Below are positions 11,296 to 22,979 of a stretch of 64,000 nucleotides of DNA, piece by piece; within the stretch, counting starts at the first letter, position 1, and every line of letters starts with the position of its first letter. The DNA is taken from positions 14,497,001-14,561,000 of the forward strand of contig JAFMOC010000007.1 of the NCBI GenBank assembly GCA_019802505.1, written 5' to 3'. Made by a program: the position numbers and the translations under genes. The notes below the pieces were generated by a model, which saw only the letters and a program-made list of their open reading frames with translations, was not told the origin of the DNA and did no database searches. This DNA comes from Corydoras sp. C115 (Eukaryota > Chordata > Actinopteri > Siluriformes > Callichthyidae).

Positions 11296-11655
11296 GGGCG
11301 GCACGGTGGCTTAGTGGTTAGCACGTTCGCCTCTCAGCACTAGGGATTCCCGGTTTGAATCCCATCTGGGTGGAGTTTCCATGTTCTCCCCGTGTCTGCG
11401 TGGGATTCCTCTGGGTTCTCCGGTTTCCTCCCACAGTCCAAAAACATGGATCAAGTCAATTAAGTTCTCCAAATTGCCCCATATAGAGTGTGTATGTGTG
11501 TCTGTGTGAGTGAGTGAGTGTGTGCCCAGCGATAGATTGGTGCCCTGTCCTGGGTGTATCTGCCCAGCGCCCGAAACGTTCTCCCCTGGGTGGGCATGGG
11601 GAACCCCCCCCCGCGACCCTATTATAGGATAAAGCGGAAGATAATGGATGGATGA
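11296..11655 (+). mobile_element. Full-length family A SINE with 13-bp target duplication
   Basis: It has an intact head (gggcggcacggtggcttagt), the central domain, a 9-base C tract at 11604-11612 and a GGAT-type tail. The direct repeat 'acatatactgctg' lies at 11284-11296 and 11656-11668, overlapping the first G. It is close to the family consensus. Confidence 0.95.
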
Positions 11656-11668
11656 ACATATACTGCTG

Positions 11669-12599
11669 CTAATAGTCGTCCCTTTACTTGAAAATTCTTT
11701 GAGTTTAGAATATGAAAATCATTTTTTTTTACCCCTGAGCTTTGATTAAAGGTTCTTGCACAGTTTCACAGGAAATCACATGCACTTTAATAATACAATT
11801 CTATATTATGCATGAAATGAAGTCGCTAATACAATATATTTTAAATCTGTTTATATTAATTATCTATTTAATTTCCCTTGTGGAATAAAGCAGATGCTGT
11901 AAAACAACGTTCCTAGCTTATTAGAGTTGCTTGATTGTGCATACATGTGCAAATGTAATCAAGTCTTTGTTAGCTTATAAAAAATGCAAAGAGAAAAGAG
12001 AACATGTGTGTGGTGTTTGAATTAAATAACATTATTAGTTATAAAGTGTCAAAATGTAAAACATTCACATTCGCATGTACTTACCTTTACTACGGTGACC
12101 TTTACCTTCCATGTGCTTCAGTATGACGTGCATATGCTTCCTAATTCTGCAAATGTGAGCACACATTAACTGCAACTCAAACATAAATAGTTGGATTTTA
12201 TTATCCTTAAACTAGTCTTTAATGATACCCGATGAAAACAATATCTATACCAGAATAAAATAATCTATAGATTGTACTTACTGAGTATTGCTAAATATGA
12301 CATCACAATCACCGAAAACAGTACAAGCTAGGCCTATTTACAGGTGAGTTAGTGTGTGAGGGAGGATGAGAAAGATTTATGACAGTGTCACTACAGCTGC
12401 TCACCTCGTCCCATGACGTGTGTCTGATAAGAGCAACTTATGTCCTTTGTTAGGTGCCACCTACAGTGACAAATGAAATAATAAAGGCAGATCCCCCCTT
12501 GTGTTTGGCCAAATCCCTACTCTCATGATAGACTTCTCTAATAGGGAACACAGTGGCTGCAGTTGTTTAGTATGTCAGGAGCAATTAAAGGTGCCCAGT
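11669..12599. other. No gene or recognised repeat
   Basis: Unique-looking AT-rich sequence; nothing supports a gene. Confidence 0.45.
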
Positions 12600-12656
12600 A
12601 AAGATAGACAGATAGATAGACAGAAAGACAGTCAGTCAGACAGATAGATCAATAGA
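12600..12656. repeat. GATA/CAGA simple repeat
   Basis: Interrupted tetranucleotide run built from 'gataga', 'cagaca' and 'cagtca' units. Confidence 0.9.
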
Positions 12657-12855
12657 TTTCCTATTAAAACTATGATAAGTTCCACTCCTTACAAGGTTTA
12701 GGAATGTGCCTGTGTTCAAACTTCCTACTTTATTCTCTTCTTTAATAGTAAGGACTCTCACAGGTTCACAACATGAATAACAGGTATTATTCAGGCAGTT
12801 CATGACCATTAATATTGCAGTGAGATTGACAAGAAGGTGGTTTGTAAGTTTCCGT

Positions 12856-13340
12856 TGTGCTGATATGAGCAGTGCTGTCTAAAATTTTAAACACCTTGGT
12901 TACACTGCTGGACAGTGGAGGATAATCCCGCAACCAAAATTTTCCAGCTTCCTACATCCTGTAGGCAGCATCCTGTGAGTACTGATGCAAAATTAGAGGA
13001 TGAATAACTATTGTCTCTGCTATTGGCTCTGATTTTAAATTCAGAAAGAAGAATAATGGAGTAGATGTGTCTGACCGCATGCATAAGAAGAATACACATT
13101 GTTTAAACACTACCATCGCATTTCTGTATCCAACTATACGAGTGTAGCTTACACTAACACAACACCAGCATATCAGTGTTATTGCAGTGTTAAGATTCAT
13201 ATTACCTTCAAATAATACTTGCTCTGTGGTGGCCCTTCAGGGGTCCTGATTATTAGAGAACAGAGTCAAGAAAGCAAACAAAGTATGCAGAGAAACAGAT
13301 GGACTACAGTCTATAACTATAAAACTACAAAATCTACTAA
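12856..13340. mobile_element. Family P palindromic element, partial
   Basis: Carries the marks of a long foldback element common in otophysan fish: 'ctgatatgagcagtgctgtc', 'cactaacacaacaccagca', 'cttgctctgtggtggccc', and 'cagatggactacagtctata'. It represents roughly the right-hand part; the opposite arm is absent, so it no longer forms the long hairpin seen at 37270-37760. The 82- and 70-codon minus-strand frames over it are not genes. Confidence 0.75.
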
Positions 13341-13585
13341 AAAAACTTTAAAGCATGCAAACACATTTCCCTATATTTCGGCATAAATTTGACCCAGAAC
13401 CCAAATCATTTAAAAATGTTTTTAAGCTTTTAAACAACATGTATTTTGTTGTACATGTGTTTTACGAATTGTTTATATGATCTGTGTTATCCATGTTTTA
13501 TGTTTATGTATATTATCTGTTTTTTTTAAATTATTTTAATACATTTTTATATTAAAATTAACATACATACATACATGTATATGTA

Positions 13586-13826
13586 AGAAAGTTTTGGATG
13601 CTGTGCAGATACATGCAGGACAAATCTATCGCTGGGCACACACACTCACACAGAGTTTACCTTGAGCCATGTTTTTGGACCATGGGAGGAAACCAGAAAA
13701 CCCAGTGGAAACCCATGCAGATACGGGGAGAATGTGGAAACTCCACCCAGATTGGGATTCAAACCTGGAATCCACAGCGCTGAGAGAAGAAAGTACTAAC
13801 CACTAAGCCACCCTCTGTGCTGCCGT
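13586..13826 (-). mobile_element. Family A SINE lacking its 3' tail
   Basis: Minus-strand copy from 'ttttggatgctgtgcagata' to 'cactaagccaccctctgtgc'. The last third of the element is missing at the left, while the head is still recognisable. Confidence 0.88.
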
Positions 13827-14693
13827 AAACATTAATATCTAGGTGCACGAGGCAAATTTTCAATCTTAGTTTTTTTAAATTTGTATATCAGAGATATATT
13901 TAACTGTATCATCTCTAGATGTATATATTACATAAAAAAATTTATTTACATTTTCAACATCTGTTTGATATGATTGTAACGTTGTATATCAACGTAAAGA
14001 ACTATTATAATTTAAGTTCACTAATTATAATGTCACCGATACATATTATTAATATATTTGAAGGTCATTTATGCTAAGGCTACATTATTATTTCAAAACA
14101 TAGACAGTAACAGATTAAATGTCTCATCAGTAACAATTATATTTGATAGAGCTTAAACTGTGCAAGTATGTGATGAAGTGTCTTTAAAATTTGCTCAGTC
14201 AGTGCAGGCAAATGCTTTGCACCCAAAGTCATAGATTTTTGCATAAGTCACAAACTTTTAAAAACCTCTGCCAAAATGAAAATCTCATATTATGTAACAT
14301 ATGCTACCATAACAAACTCTTTCACGTTCAAAATAAAACTGCAGCGCATGTAAAGGAAGTAATAGTTTAATATATCAATGTTTGCCATTTAATACCACAT
14401 TTGCTACTTCCTGTCCCAGAGGAGAACATGACAGCACATGGTTTGTTTGGAAATATTGCAGGGTATATGAACTACCTGATCGACTGACAGCAAGATCGCT
14501 CATTTTCACAACTCTCAACACTAGCAACCCTGAACCACTGAGAAAATGCTTCATTTCTTCCAAAACATTGTTTTAATTATTAATACTTTAATAATCACTG
14601 GCTAGTTTCTTTAGTTTGCATCACAACATCACAAAAATCTGACTCCACAGTGAAATCAAGAAATGAACAGGACAAACTCATTGGCATTCTCAA
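13827..14693. other. No gene; overlapping short frames only
   Basis: AT-rich. Two frames of 62-64 codons lie exactly opposite each other at 14375-14576, which argues for chance absence of stops rather than coding. Confidence 0.45.
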
Positions 14694-15370
14694 CTTAATA
14701 GTTGTAATCCCTTTGGAAGCATCGACTGAAACCGACGGTGACTTTTAATGAGCTTTTTACTGGTATGTTGAAACACTATTATTTTGACAACTGCTCTGCA
14801 TCTCTTAAATTTGAGTGGCATCTCCACCACCTGCTCTTCTGAGATCATCTCACACGTGTTCTATAAGATTCAAATCTAGACTCATTCCTGGCCTGCTTTC
14901 TGCGGAACTATGTTATACGTAACTTTGAAACGCTATCCGACAGAAACCTAGCTTTCTGACAATGGGTCCAATATTTTGCATCAAAATTTCTGCTAACCTT
15001 CAGAGTTCTTGAGGCCACATATATGATCAAAGCATTTAATGCCAAATGCATTGAAAATAACCCCAAAGCATATGAATCTGTGCATGGTTTGGCTTTACAG
15101 AATGTGTTGCTTTAATGTAAATAGTAAAATGATGTGATTTACCAAAAAGTTATATTTTAGTCTCATCTGTCCTCGGCATATTTTACCAGAAAGTGGGTTT
15201 TTTACTTCTCTGTCAACAGTGCGGTCAATCTGGGTCTCCTGCCAGATCGTATCATAGCCATAAATGACAATGGGTAGTGGGAGCAAAGCATTTTTCATGT
15301 TTTCACAGAGGTGGAAGAACTTTCTGAAAGAAGTGCATGGGTGCCAGTGTTTTAACAGATGACTGTATAA
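14694..15370 (-). pseudogene. Tc1-like transposon relic (transposase on minus strand)
   Basis: The order of degraded words matches Tc1-like elements read backwards: 'cctttggaagca', 'gattcaaatctagactcatt' plus 'cctggcctg' (a region that normally reads 'gttcaagtctgg...ctgggcc'), 'taaccccaaagcatatgaat', 'taccaaaaagttatatttta' plus 'gtctcatctgtcc', and an end 'gggtgccagtgttttaacag' with 'atgactgta', the usual inverted-repeat terminus. The product would have been a DDE transposase acting on the element's own ends. Many stops and shifts; no frame survives. Confidence 0.75.
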
Positions 15371-15725
15371 TATTATATAATAATATTAAAATAAATGAAT
15401 AAAATGAACAGTGTTTATGTGAATAAAATTTTTTTTCTGAGACTCATTGACTAAACCTCCATTTATTTCTTTCACTGATTCTTTCATTTTGCATTTAGAA
15501 TACCTACTGCTTTACTGGCATTCCTTAATGTTTACCACTAACAAATACCATTCGCTCATGGTTTAGAGACAGGACCGAAGCCATTTATGTAAATAAGAAT
15601 AGGGGTTAGATTCAGTCAGTACAGATGTTTTCGTAATGCCAAAATAAATGAGTACATAAGTACATGGCAAAAAGAATTAAATAAATTAAAATAAATAAAA
15701 AATAATACAAATACACAAACACACA
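15371..15725. other. No gene or recognised repeat
   Basis: AT-rich sequence, with an A-rich stretch before the next SINE. Confidence 0.5.
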
Positions 15726-16090
15726 GGGCACGGTGGTTTAGTAGTTAGCACGTCCGACTCTCATTGCTAGGGATTCCCGGTTCGAATCCCAATCTGGGTG
15801 GAGTTTCCATGTTCTCCCCGTGTTCACGTGGGTTTCCTCCGGGTTCTCTGGTTTCATCTCACAGTCCAAAAACATGGATCAAGGTCAATTGAATTCTCCA
15901 AATTGCCCCATATAGAGTGTGTCTGTGTGAGTGAGTGAGTGTGTGTCCAGCAATAGATTGGCACACTGTCCTGGGTGTATCTGCCCTGCGCCCGAAATGT
16001 TCTCCTCTGGATGGGGAGAACCCCCCCCCCCCCCGCAACCCTAGTAGAGGATAAAGCGGAAGATAATGGATGGATGGATGGATGGATGGA
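15726..16090 (+). mobile_element. Full-length family A SINE, first half of an inverted pair
   Basis: Head 'agggcacggtggtttagtag', box B 'ggttcgaatcc', the central domain, a 14-base C tract at 16021-16034, and a GGAT tail of about six units. It is followed tail to tail by a minus-strand family A copy. Minus-strand frames of about 100-120 codons over the pair are artefacts. Confidence 0.93.
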
Positions 16091-16293
16091 CACAAACACA
16101 CACACAAACACACATATGCTGGGTACCCACTTAGGCAATTTAGGGCAGCCAATTCGCTTCAAATTCATGTTTTGGACTGTGGGAGAAAACCCACACCGAC
16201 AAGGGGAGAACATAGAAATTCCACCCAGATCGGGATTTGTACCTGAATCCCCAGCGCTGAGAGGTGGACATGCTAAGCCATCGTGTCTCCCTG
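16091..16293 (-). mobile_element. Family A SINE, second half of an inverted pair
   Basis: Minus-strand copy with a CA-rich left end, 'catgttttggactgtgggag' and the head 'gctaagccatcgtgtctccc'. Its own tail is missing, so it may be what remains of an older copy into which 15726-16090 inserted. Confidence 0.85.
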
Positions 16294-16402
16294 TGTTAAT
16301 TATCCAGAATTACCCAGCTAATCAGTAATCACAAGATATCAAATAGTAAATAGGCTGTAATTATGTACTTCATCTAAGTGATCTAGTTTCAGAGTAGAGA
16401 TG

Positions 16403-16999
16403 CATTTACTGGCCATTTTATTGGGTACACTCCCCTTTAGCAAAAAGGCTATAGCCACTATACTGCATTGCTACAAATTATCCGGCACAAAATCAATACC
16501 TGCTCATGTTGGGGTTCTTAACCATAAGTTTGGTAGGTCGAACTGACAAAATCGACAGTGAACAAGTGTATCTAGTAGCCAATAAGTGACTATCTACACA
16601 AATAATTTGTATTTACAGTATATGAAGATTATTGCATAGTGTATATAGCGTTCGCAATAAAGAATGAGATTTTTCACACATCACATATGCTGGCTGAATC
16701 ACTGAGGAACAACATTAAGCATGACCTTAAAAAAGATAGGCACGCTGCTTCTTTTGACAAAATAATTTGTTACTTCTTACAAAATAAAGTAAAATAAACT
16801 ATGAAAATTTAGGTATTTAAGAACAATTCAATTATTATTATTTATGTACATCCTATGGATTTTTTTTGGATAAACAAATATTCTATTTTCTGTAATTGTA
16901 GCATTACAAGATTTGTCCAATATAGCAAGGAGAATTAGAAAGGCATAGCATAGGTTGTAGAAACAAACAATTGTATCTAAAAAAAGTGGCCAGTAAGCA
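16403..16999. mobile_element. Short mariner-type derivative with inverted termini
   Basis: The left end 'catttactggccattttatt' with 'gggtaca' is the inverse of the right end 'gtatctaaaaaaagtggcca' with 'gtaagcatg'. These resemble the fish mariner terminus that reads 'ggccactttattaggtacac'. A further degraded terminus-like word, 'gtgtatctagtagccaataa', lies at about 16566. No transposase segment is recognisable inside, so this is a deletion derivative. The boundaries are approximate. Confidence 0.6.
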
Positions 17000-18170
17000 T
17001 GAATATTATTTGTTATTGATTCTTAAACTGTAATTTAAATAAAAGTACCATCACCCTGGCTTGCTAAGACCAATGTATTTAGGCTTTTAGCACTATGTAG
17101 TAAGCACTTTTAATTGTATAAAACATTCCCTTTCAGTGTCTTTCCATGTTAATGACTTGAAGCACCAGGGTTCCAGGTGCTATAAATCTGCAGTGCTCTA
17201 ATCAAATTCAGCAGAGTCTTAAATTAGTCGTAAAGAGGGCAGACACACTGCTGTGTACGCTTGCACTTTGTCATTTGTAACTCCTCTATTTCTGCATACC
17301 AGAAGGAGAAGAAGGCTAGGACTAATTGGAGGGCATCTTTAAGAGGACACTAAAGAATAAAAGAGCTTTGAGTACAAGAATGTGCAAGCAACCTAACCCT
17401 TATGTACAAATCCCCTAAATTAAATTCATGGGTGCTGCATGCATATTACTAACTGACAATCAGGAGGTTTGTATTTAGATAGGCTGAATCAAATTCTTAG
17501 GTCCTCTAAAGGCCCCATAAACCCGATAAAACCCTGGAAATGTGAGTATATTTTAAGCTTGTGGCTGGAATAAGGTGTCTGTGTTTTACTCTGTCCCTTG
17601 TTTGTTTCTTGGAGAAAGAGAAGGCTGCACTGGCACGTATTGAACGGTTTGATTCAGGCATAGGTCTCCTGGGTTCACCTTTGATCCATTACCCACTCCA
17701 CTGCAGTATAGGTAAGGACAGTTGGCTGAAAGTGAATTGCTGCTTTCTAAAAATCTCCAGCCTGGTTTCCTTAACAACTAAACAGCCCTTAGGCACTCAG
17801 TGGTCTTTTATAAATCTCACTACTCTAATACTTCAAGACAGGAAAATAAAAATAGGGCAACTTATATACATTGTAAAAGCTGCTATATATTGCTCTTTAC
17901 TAATGTTGTATGTATTGAAAATAAACATAAGGGTATTGATAATATAAATGAATTGAAATGTAATTTACAACAAAATAATACTGGAAGATATGAAATGGCA
18001 AATTAGAGTTTTAATGATTTACATTCTTACGTTCATTCTATACATTCTTACAAATGGAATAAATATCTGTATTTGCATAGATTTGGTTATTTCATAATGA
18101 CTGAAGTCGTTTGGTAGGACATCTGCATAAAACTATAATAATAATAATAATGATAATAATAATAATAATG
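17000..18170. other. No confident gene; (TAA)n just before a SINE
   Basis: Mostly unique-looking sequence. The 128-codon plus-strand frame at 17561-17947 is AT-rich in its second half and lacks any recognised domain. A (TAA)n run occupies 18135-18169. Confidence 0.45.
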
Positions 18171-18521
18171 GGGCAGCACGGTGGCTTAGTGGTTAGCACG
18201 TTCGCCTCTCAGTGCTGGGGATTCCAGGTTCAAATCCCAATCTGTGTGAAGTTTCCATGTTCTCTGGGTTCTTGGGTTTTCTCCGGGTTCTCCAGTTTTC
18301 TCCCACAGTTCAAAAACATAGATTCAGGGTAAATTGGCAGCTCTAAATTGCCCAATCTGAATGCCCCCATATAGTGTGTGTGTGTGTGTCTGAGTAAGTG
18401 AGTATATGTAGATAGGGTGTATCTCCAGTGCTTGTAACATTCTCCCCTGGATGGGCATGGGGAACCAACCTGTGGGATCCTAGTCCCTAGTATAAGATTA
18501 AGTGGATGATAATGAAATAAT
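18171..18521 (+). mobile_element. Family A SINE, moderately diverged
   Basis: It begins 'gggcagcacggtggcttagt' and has the central region with a duplicated 'ctgggttct' word, a GT run at about 18375-18389, and the tail 'gattaagtggatgataatga'. It sits directly after a TAA repeat. Confidence 0.92.
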
Positions 18522-18576
18522 AATACTAAGGAGAAGAAGAAAAATAAGCTATAAATAAAGCAATAAATAAATTCAG

Positions 18577-18901
18577 GCAGCATGGTGGCTTAGTGGTTAG
18601 CACATTCGCCTCTCAGCACTAGGGATTCCCGGTTTGAATCCCCATCTGGGTGGAGTTTCCATGTTCTCCCCGTGTCCGTGTGGGTTTCCTCCGGGTTCTC
18701 CGGTTTCCTCCCACAATCCAAAAACATGGATCAAGTCAATTGAGTTCTCCAAATTGCCCCCTATAGTTTGTGTGAGTGAGTGTGTGCCCAGCGATAGATT
18801 GGCGCCCTGACTGGGTGTATCTGCCCAGCGCCCGAGACGCTCTCCCCTGGATGGGCATGGGGAACCCCACAGCGACCCTAATATAGGATAAAGCTGAAGT
18901 T
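18577..18901 (+). mobile_element. Family A SINE with 10-bp target duplication
   Basis: Head 'gcagcatggtggcttagtgg' to the end 'aggataaagctgaagtt'. The direct repeat 'ataaattcag' lies at 18567-18576 and 18902-18911. It lacks the usual GAAT tail, so insertion or later loss trimmed the 3' end. Confidence 0.92.
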
Positions 18902-18911
18902 ATAAATTCAG

Positions 18912-19721
18912 ATTTATATATTAGAACAGATTTATTAGAACAGTACATGTCTAACCAATATATTGCATAGCCCTAGTTACTATTTATTTATTCTTCAATT
19001 TACCAATTTTCATGTTATTCACCATGTGACACAATAAAAGAATGAGACATAATATTCAAACAGTGCTCTTTCTTATTAATACCTCAGCTTATTTGATTAA
19101 ATGCTGCAATTCTTTATTCCAGTTTGAACATCACGGTCATCCATAAAATTAAATTTATTCACTGTGACATTGACATTAATAAAACTTAATCTTTCCAATG
19201 TAAATCTGTATAAATGGCATTGTGGTGATCCAAAATTAAACACTGAAATATTAGTGTGCCATTGCCAAGTGTTGCAGTTCTTCAGAAGACCTGCTTAAAT
19301 TACATGAACTTCAATTGCAAAAAAGCAGTCTTGTAAAACAGTGCATCATTTGAGTTCTTGGGCAATTTTTAAAATATACAGATATAAATTTGCTTTGTGT
19401 TTTGTGACATTCAAATTGTAATTAGGATTAACACAACAATGCACAAACAAGCAGCAGATAAAACAAGCAAGAGATTATATCAGCATTAACAAATCATAAT
19501 TACATTACATATTCAACATTGGAGAAAAGTCAACAATAAATATAAAGTTATGCTGGTCATTCCTTGTGATTGGAGTGTGTGCTACCATTACACAAAGAAA
19601 AAATGCTGGAGAGAACTTTTGTCCAACATTTGTTAAGTCTTTCCACTTAATGGAAACTCATCATCTACAAGTAGAAAATACTTTAAACTAAACAAAAGAC
19701 CTGTCAGAAATACAGAACCAG
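18912..19721. other. No gene or recognised repeat
   Basis: AT-rich unique-looking sequence; no open frame worth noting. Confidence 0.5.
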
Positions 19722-20038
19722 TCAACAGTTTGAACAAACTTTTTTTCTCTATTTATTTTCCATGTTTTCAGGTCCACTTACCATAAAGATGGACTTTGTA
19801 GTTCTGCAATTCCAGAGTGTAGTCCATCTGTTTGTGTTCTATAGTTCATACTGTGTTAGTCTCCTTTACTCGGTTAATGGTCAAGACCCTTAATAGTGGA
19901 ACCACAGATCAGGTATTATTTGGTTGGTGCATTATTCCTATCCCAGCAGTGTCACTGAGGTGTTAAAATGAAACTACAGCAGCACTGCTGCACTAAAACC
20001 CCTCACTGCATCAGCATCACTGCAGAACTGACTATAAA

Positions 20039-20558
20039 TCGGCAAGGCACGTGAGAGCGAGTGATATTGTGAATAAATCACAGGAAATGTGTGTTATTAG
20101 GCACGACTTGTGGTTACATCTCTTTTCCGTGATTTATTAAGAATTATACACAACCTGGAGAGGCTTATTGGTTTTATAAAATGGTTACAAATATACTGTG
20201 TTATAAAAAACAATGTTTGATTTATAAATGCGTTTATTGAAAAGCAAAATAGTTAATAATTTAGTCTTCCGCGACATAATCTAGTCCGGTTTTTACAGTG
20301 AACCCAGGAAAGGTTTCCGGTTTTACTGACAATCAAACACTGCCATCTAGTGTCCGAATTACAGAACGCACTTCATAAAAACATCGGGACGTTAAAGAAT
20401 TTATATATTTTTATATTAAAATATTGCATATCACGCGCTGATACGATTGTGAAGCGTTCAGAGGTGTGTGTTACTGTCAATAATGTCACGGCTGGACAAA
20501 CGGCTCAGCCAATCAGATTTAAGGACCAGACCTACCCGTTTTATAATAAACAATTGGC
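20039..20558. mobile_element. Unclassified insertion inside a family P element
   Basis: Inserted between 'ctgactataaa' and 'tgatacctgttctg', which are nearly adjacent in the 37270-37760 copy. It is richer in CpG than its surroundings. An imperfect inverted pair 'gaataaatcacaggaaatgt' and 'cttttccgtgatttattaag' lies near its left end. It contains 'cactgccatctagtgtccg' (CTCF-like) and 'cagccaatcagatttaagga'. No transposase frame; the 76-codon frame at 20350 has no domain. Confidence 0.55.
20339..20356 (-). promoter_or_regulatory. CTCF-like motif within the insertion
   Basis: The minus strand reads 'acactagatggcagtg', close to the CTCF core CCACNAGRKGGCAG with one mismatch at the first position. 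In vertebrates CTCF binds such sites and shapes chromatin loops, and transposons are a known source of them. Binding here is inferred from the motif alone. Confidence 0.4.
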
Positions 20559-20735
20559 CCATATGATACCTGTTCTGTGATGGTCCTGACCAATATAGAA
20601 CAGAAAACCAACAGAGGACTAACAAAAACAGATGGACTGTAGTCTGTAATAAAACGACAAAGTCAATCTATATAGTAAGTGGAAGAAATAAACAATGGAG
20701 CAAGAAGGCAGTGTGTCCAGCCTTTTTACACTAAG

Positions 20736-21523
20736 TGAAAAGTGGTCCAGTAAAGAAACAAGTCTAAAATGAATGTTTATACAACGTCCATTGTAAACAC
20801 TTTTATCACTTAGACACATAGGACAGATATTGTTTTGTAAGTATTTATTCTTGCTGATACTTCCACGAAACACACTGGGGCGCCCACAGGAGCCAGTGTA
20901 TAGTTTAACCCAATAAATCACTGGGATTGGCCCTTGTACAACAAAGCTCTAAATTTGCTCCATAACCAAGCTGCATGCCTCACATTGTCGTGTATTAGAG
21001 AGTGTTTGGTGTGCAGTCTGTTCAGGCTCAGAGGAAGTTGACACCTAATCGCTGCCCGCCTGAGCCAGTAAGAAATATTACAAAGAGGCACCCTCTCTGT
21101 GTAAACAGTTACACTACTCTTTTTTGGCTTGATCACAGGCAAACATCTGCTTTTCTTATTAGGTTTTAAAAGGCTCCAGTTGTTAGAGACTATGCTGGCT
21201 GACTAACTCACGCACCCCAGACCACATTCAGCTTCTGGGTTATGAAAATGATGTACCTGCTTCATTTTTTCCTTCTGCTTTCTTTTACCGCATAAAAAAA
21301 TTAAGTGGATATTTATTGCAGCATCTGGTCTCCAGCGATTTCAAAAAGCCTTTAGCATGTGAACTATGTAATAATAAAGCAAATATTCTGAATATTTTAG
21401 GAACTATGTTATGAATAACTGAATAATGTAAAAAACATAGACAAATCAATAAGTTGGTTTTTGAATGAAAGAGAGCAAATATACCTTTTTTGTTTAGATT
21501 AGAAGCATTCTTTTGAAATGTAG
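20736..21523. other. Repeat-free stretch, possible conserved non-coding sequence
   Basis: No recognised repeat and more balanced base composition at about 20870-21260. The open frames on the minus strand (74-100 codons) lack domains. Whether it is conserved cannot be judged from one genome. Confidence 0.35.
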
Positions 21524-21768
21524 GGTGTGGTAGCTTAGTGTTTAGGGTGTTGGGCTAAGTTGATAGCCATCAAGCTGAAGGTTGTGGTTTCAAATCCCTG
21601 CTCCATTAAAGTTACCAATGTGGGTCCTTGAGCAAGACAACTAAATCTTACTGCTCCTCGGTGCTGTATCAAACCCATGTTCTGACCCCAGCCAAAATGT
21701 TGGGCTACTTGAAAAAAAAATCTGCTAAAAAAAAGCATCTGCTAAATAATCTAATGTAATGTAAATAA
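21524..21768 (+). mobile_element. Family B SINE
   Basis: Head 'gtagggtgtggtagcttagt', 'gtttcaaatccc', 'gttaccaatgtgggtccttg', 'agcaagacaactaaatc', and the tail 'gcatctgctaaataatct' followed by 'aatgtaatgtaaat'. An A-rich duplication of the tail word 'tctgctaaa' is present. Confidence 0.85.
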
Positions 21769-21789
21769 AAAAAAAAGCAAAAAACAATC

Positions 21790-21860
21790 ATGGAATCTGT
21801 GAAACATGGTGGTGATAGTATCATGATTTGACATGATTTAGGTAATTGAATAACTCTTTG
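21790..21860 (+). pseudogene. Tc1-like transposase fragment
   Basis: The words 'catggaatctgtgaaacatg' and 'gtggtgatagtatcatgat' match the part of Tc1-like transposases that encodes a 'KHGGGSIMVW'-type motif. Only this short block is recognisable; flanking sequence up to about 22130 may belong to the same relic but is too decayed to assign. Confidence 0.5.
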
Positions 21861-22979
21861 TGTCATAACACACTTCCAAAAACATGCATTTGTGAAGATC
21901 AGTCTTTTATAGACCAGAAGTTTTACATCTTTAGATCTTTTATACAGTTTAATCCTAAACAAAACAAGAATACAAATAAATCACATGAAATCTTTTTTGC
22001 ATAAATAACTAAATTAATTAAAATATATATATTTGGAAATTCTAAATTAAAACATTTACCGGTGCCAAAAATAAATAATAAAATTAAAATAAAATAACCT
22101 GGCTGAATATACTGAAGTGCCACCTAAATTTTTGGTAAAGCTCTTATGAATAATAATGTTGTATGTCTTATAAACTACACACGCTTATACAGAAGAAATT
22201 GGTGGTGAGTCTTTAACGATAGCATGCAAAAACAAATTTCAGAAAAGTAGATTCATAATCAGCCCTGTATCCGCAACCACAGCCCTCCCACGTACCCCCA
22301 CCCCATAATACAAAAACCCAAGGTTACATAAACATAAGACATTTTATTAGAAAATACCTCCATTTATTTGTTTACACACACACACACACACACACACTTT
22401 ATTTATTTATTAAGCTTTGTTAATAAATAAATGAACCCTGTTAAACTCAGCTCAACATTTATTTTATAGTTATTTAACCCACCATATGGCACAGAAAAGC
22501 TACTGTGCAATGAGCAAGACTGTCATAATTTTTCACACCTGTTAAGCACAACCACAGTGTGGCTATTACAAATTCATACTGAAAACACGTACTGCTTTAC
22601 TGTTGAAACATTATTACTGAATCCAACCTACTACTTTTTAAGTATGCCCTTTTGGATGCAACATGTTTATTTTTGTTTCACACTTGTTAGTGCTATCTAT
22701 CTTCCCTTTCATTTCTTAGACTCACTCACTATTATTTAAGAATTTTAAATAATGCTTATACAGTATCTTGTATACCAATATACCAGGGGAGATGTGTGAT
22801 ATGTCTGGTAAATTTAGTACCTAAAATTATTAAAAACTTATGTTAGTGGAGAGAATGTTTGTACACGGCTCTACACATTTGGAATAGCATTTCTGTCACT
22901 GTTCCTTATTACACCAGTAGCAATCTTTAAAGTTGATTAAAACATATATAAGCTACCGTGTTGCCCACATTTCAAAATC
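21861..22979. other. No gene; (CA)n at 22373-22397
   Basis: AT-rich sequence with a short CA microsatellite. Minus-strand frames at 21705-22123 are Phe/Ile-rich and without motifs. Confidence 0.45.

Larger units (their letters stand above)
19722..20735. mobile_element. Family P palindromic element split by an insertion
   Basis: The left part (19722-20038) and right part (about 20559-20735) together correspond, in reverse orientation, to the compact element at 37270-37760. Shared words include 'cagcactgctgcactaaaac' and 'cctgttctgtgatggtcctg'. Terminal words 'gtttgaacaaac' and 'gtgtgtccagcc' are degraded forms of the 'gtttggacacac' end. The middle is interrupted by about 520 unrelated bases. 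Confidence 0.8.

Noticed and set aside
15854..16328. Three frames of about 97-119 codons
   Set aside because: They lie entirely within the inverted pair of family A SINEs and appear on both strands.
17561..17947. 128-codon plus-strand frame
   Set aside because: The longest non-repeat frame on the plus strand, but no domain, no splice context that I can support, and a low-complexity AT-rich second half; consistent with chance in 64 kb.
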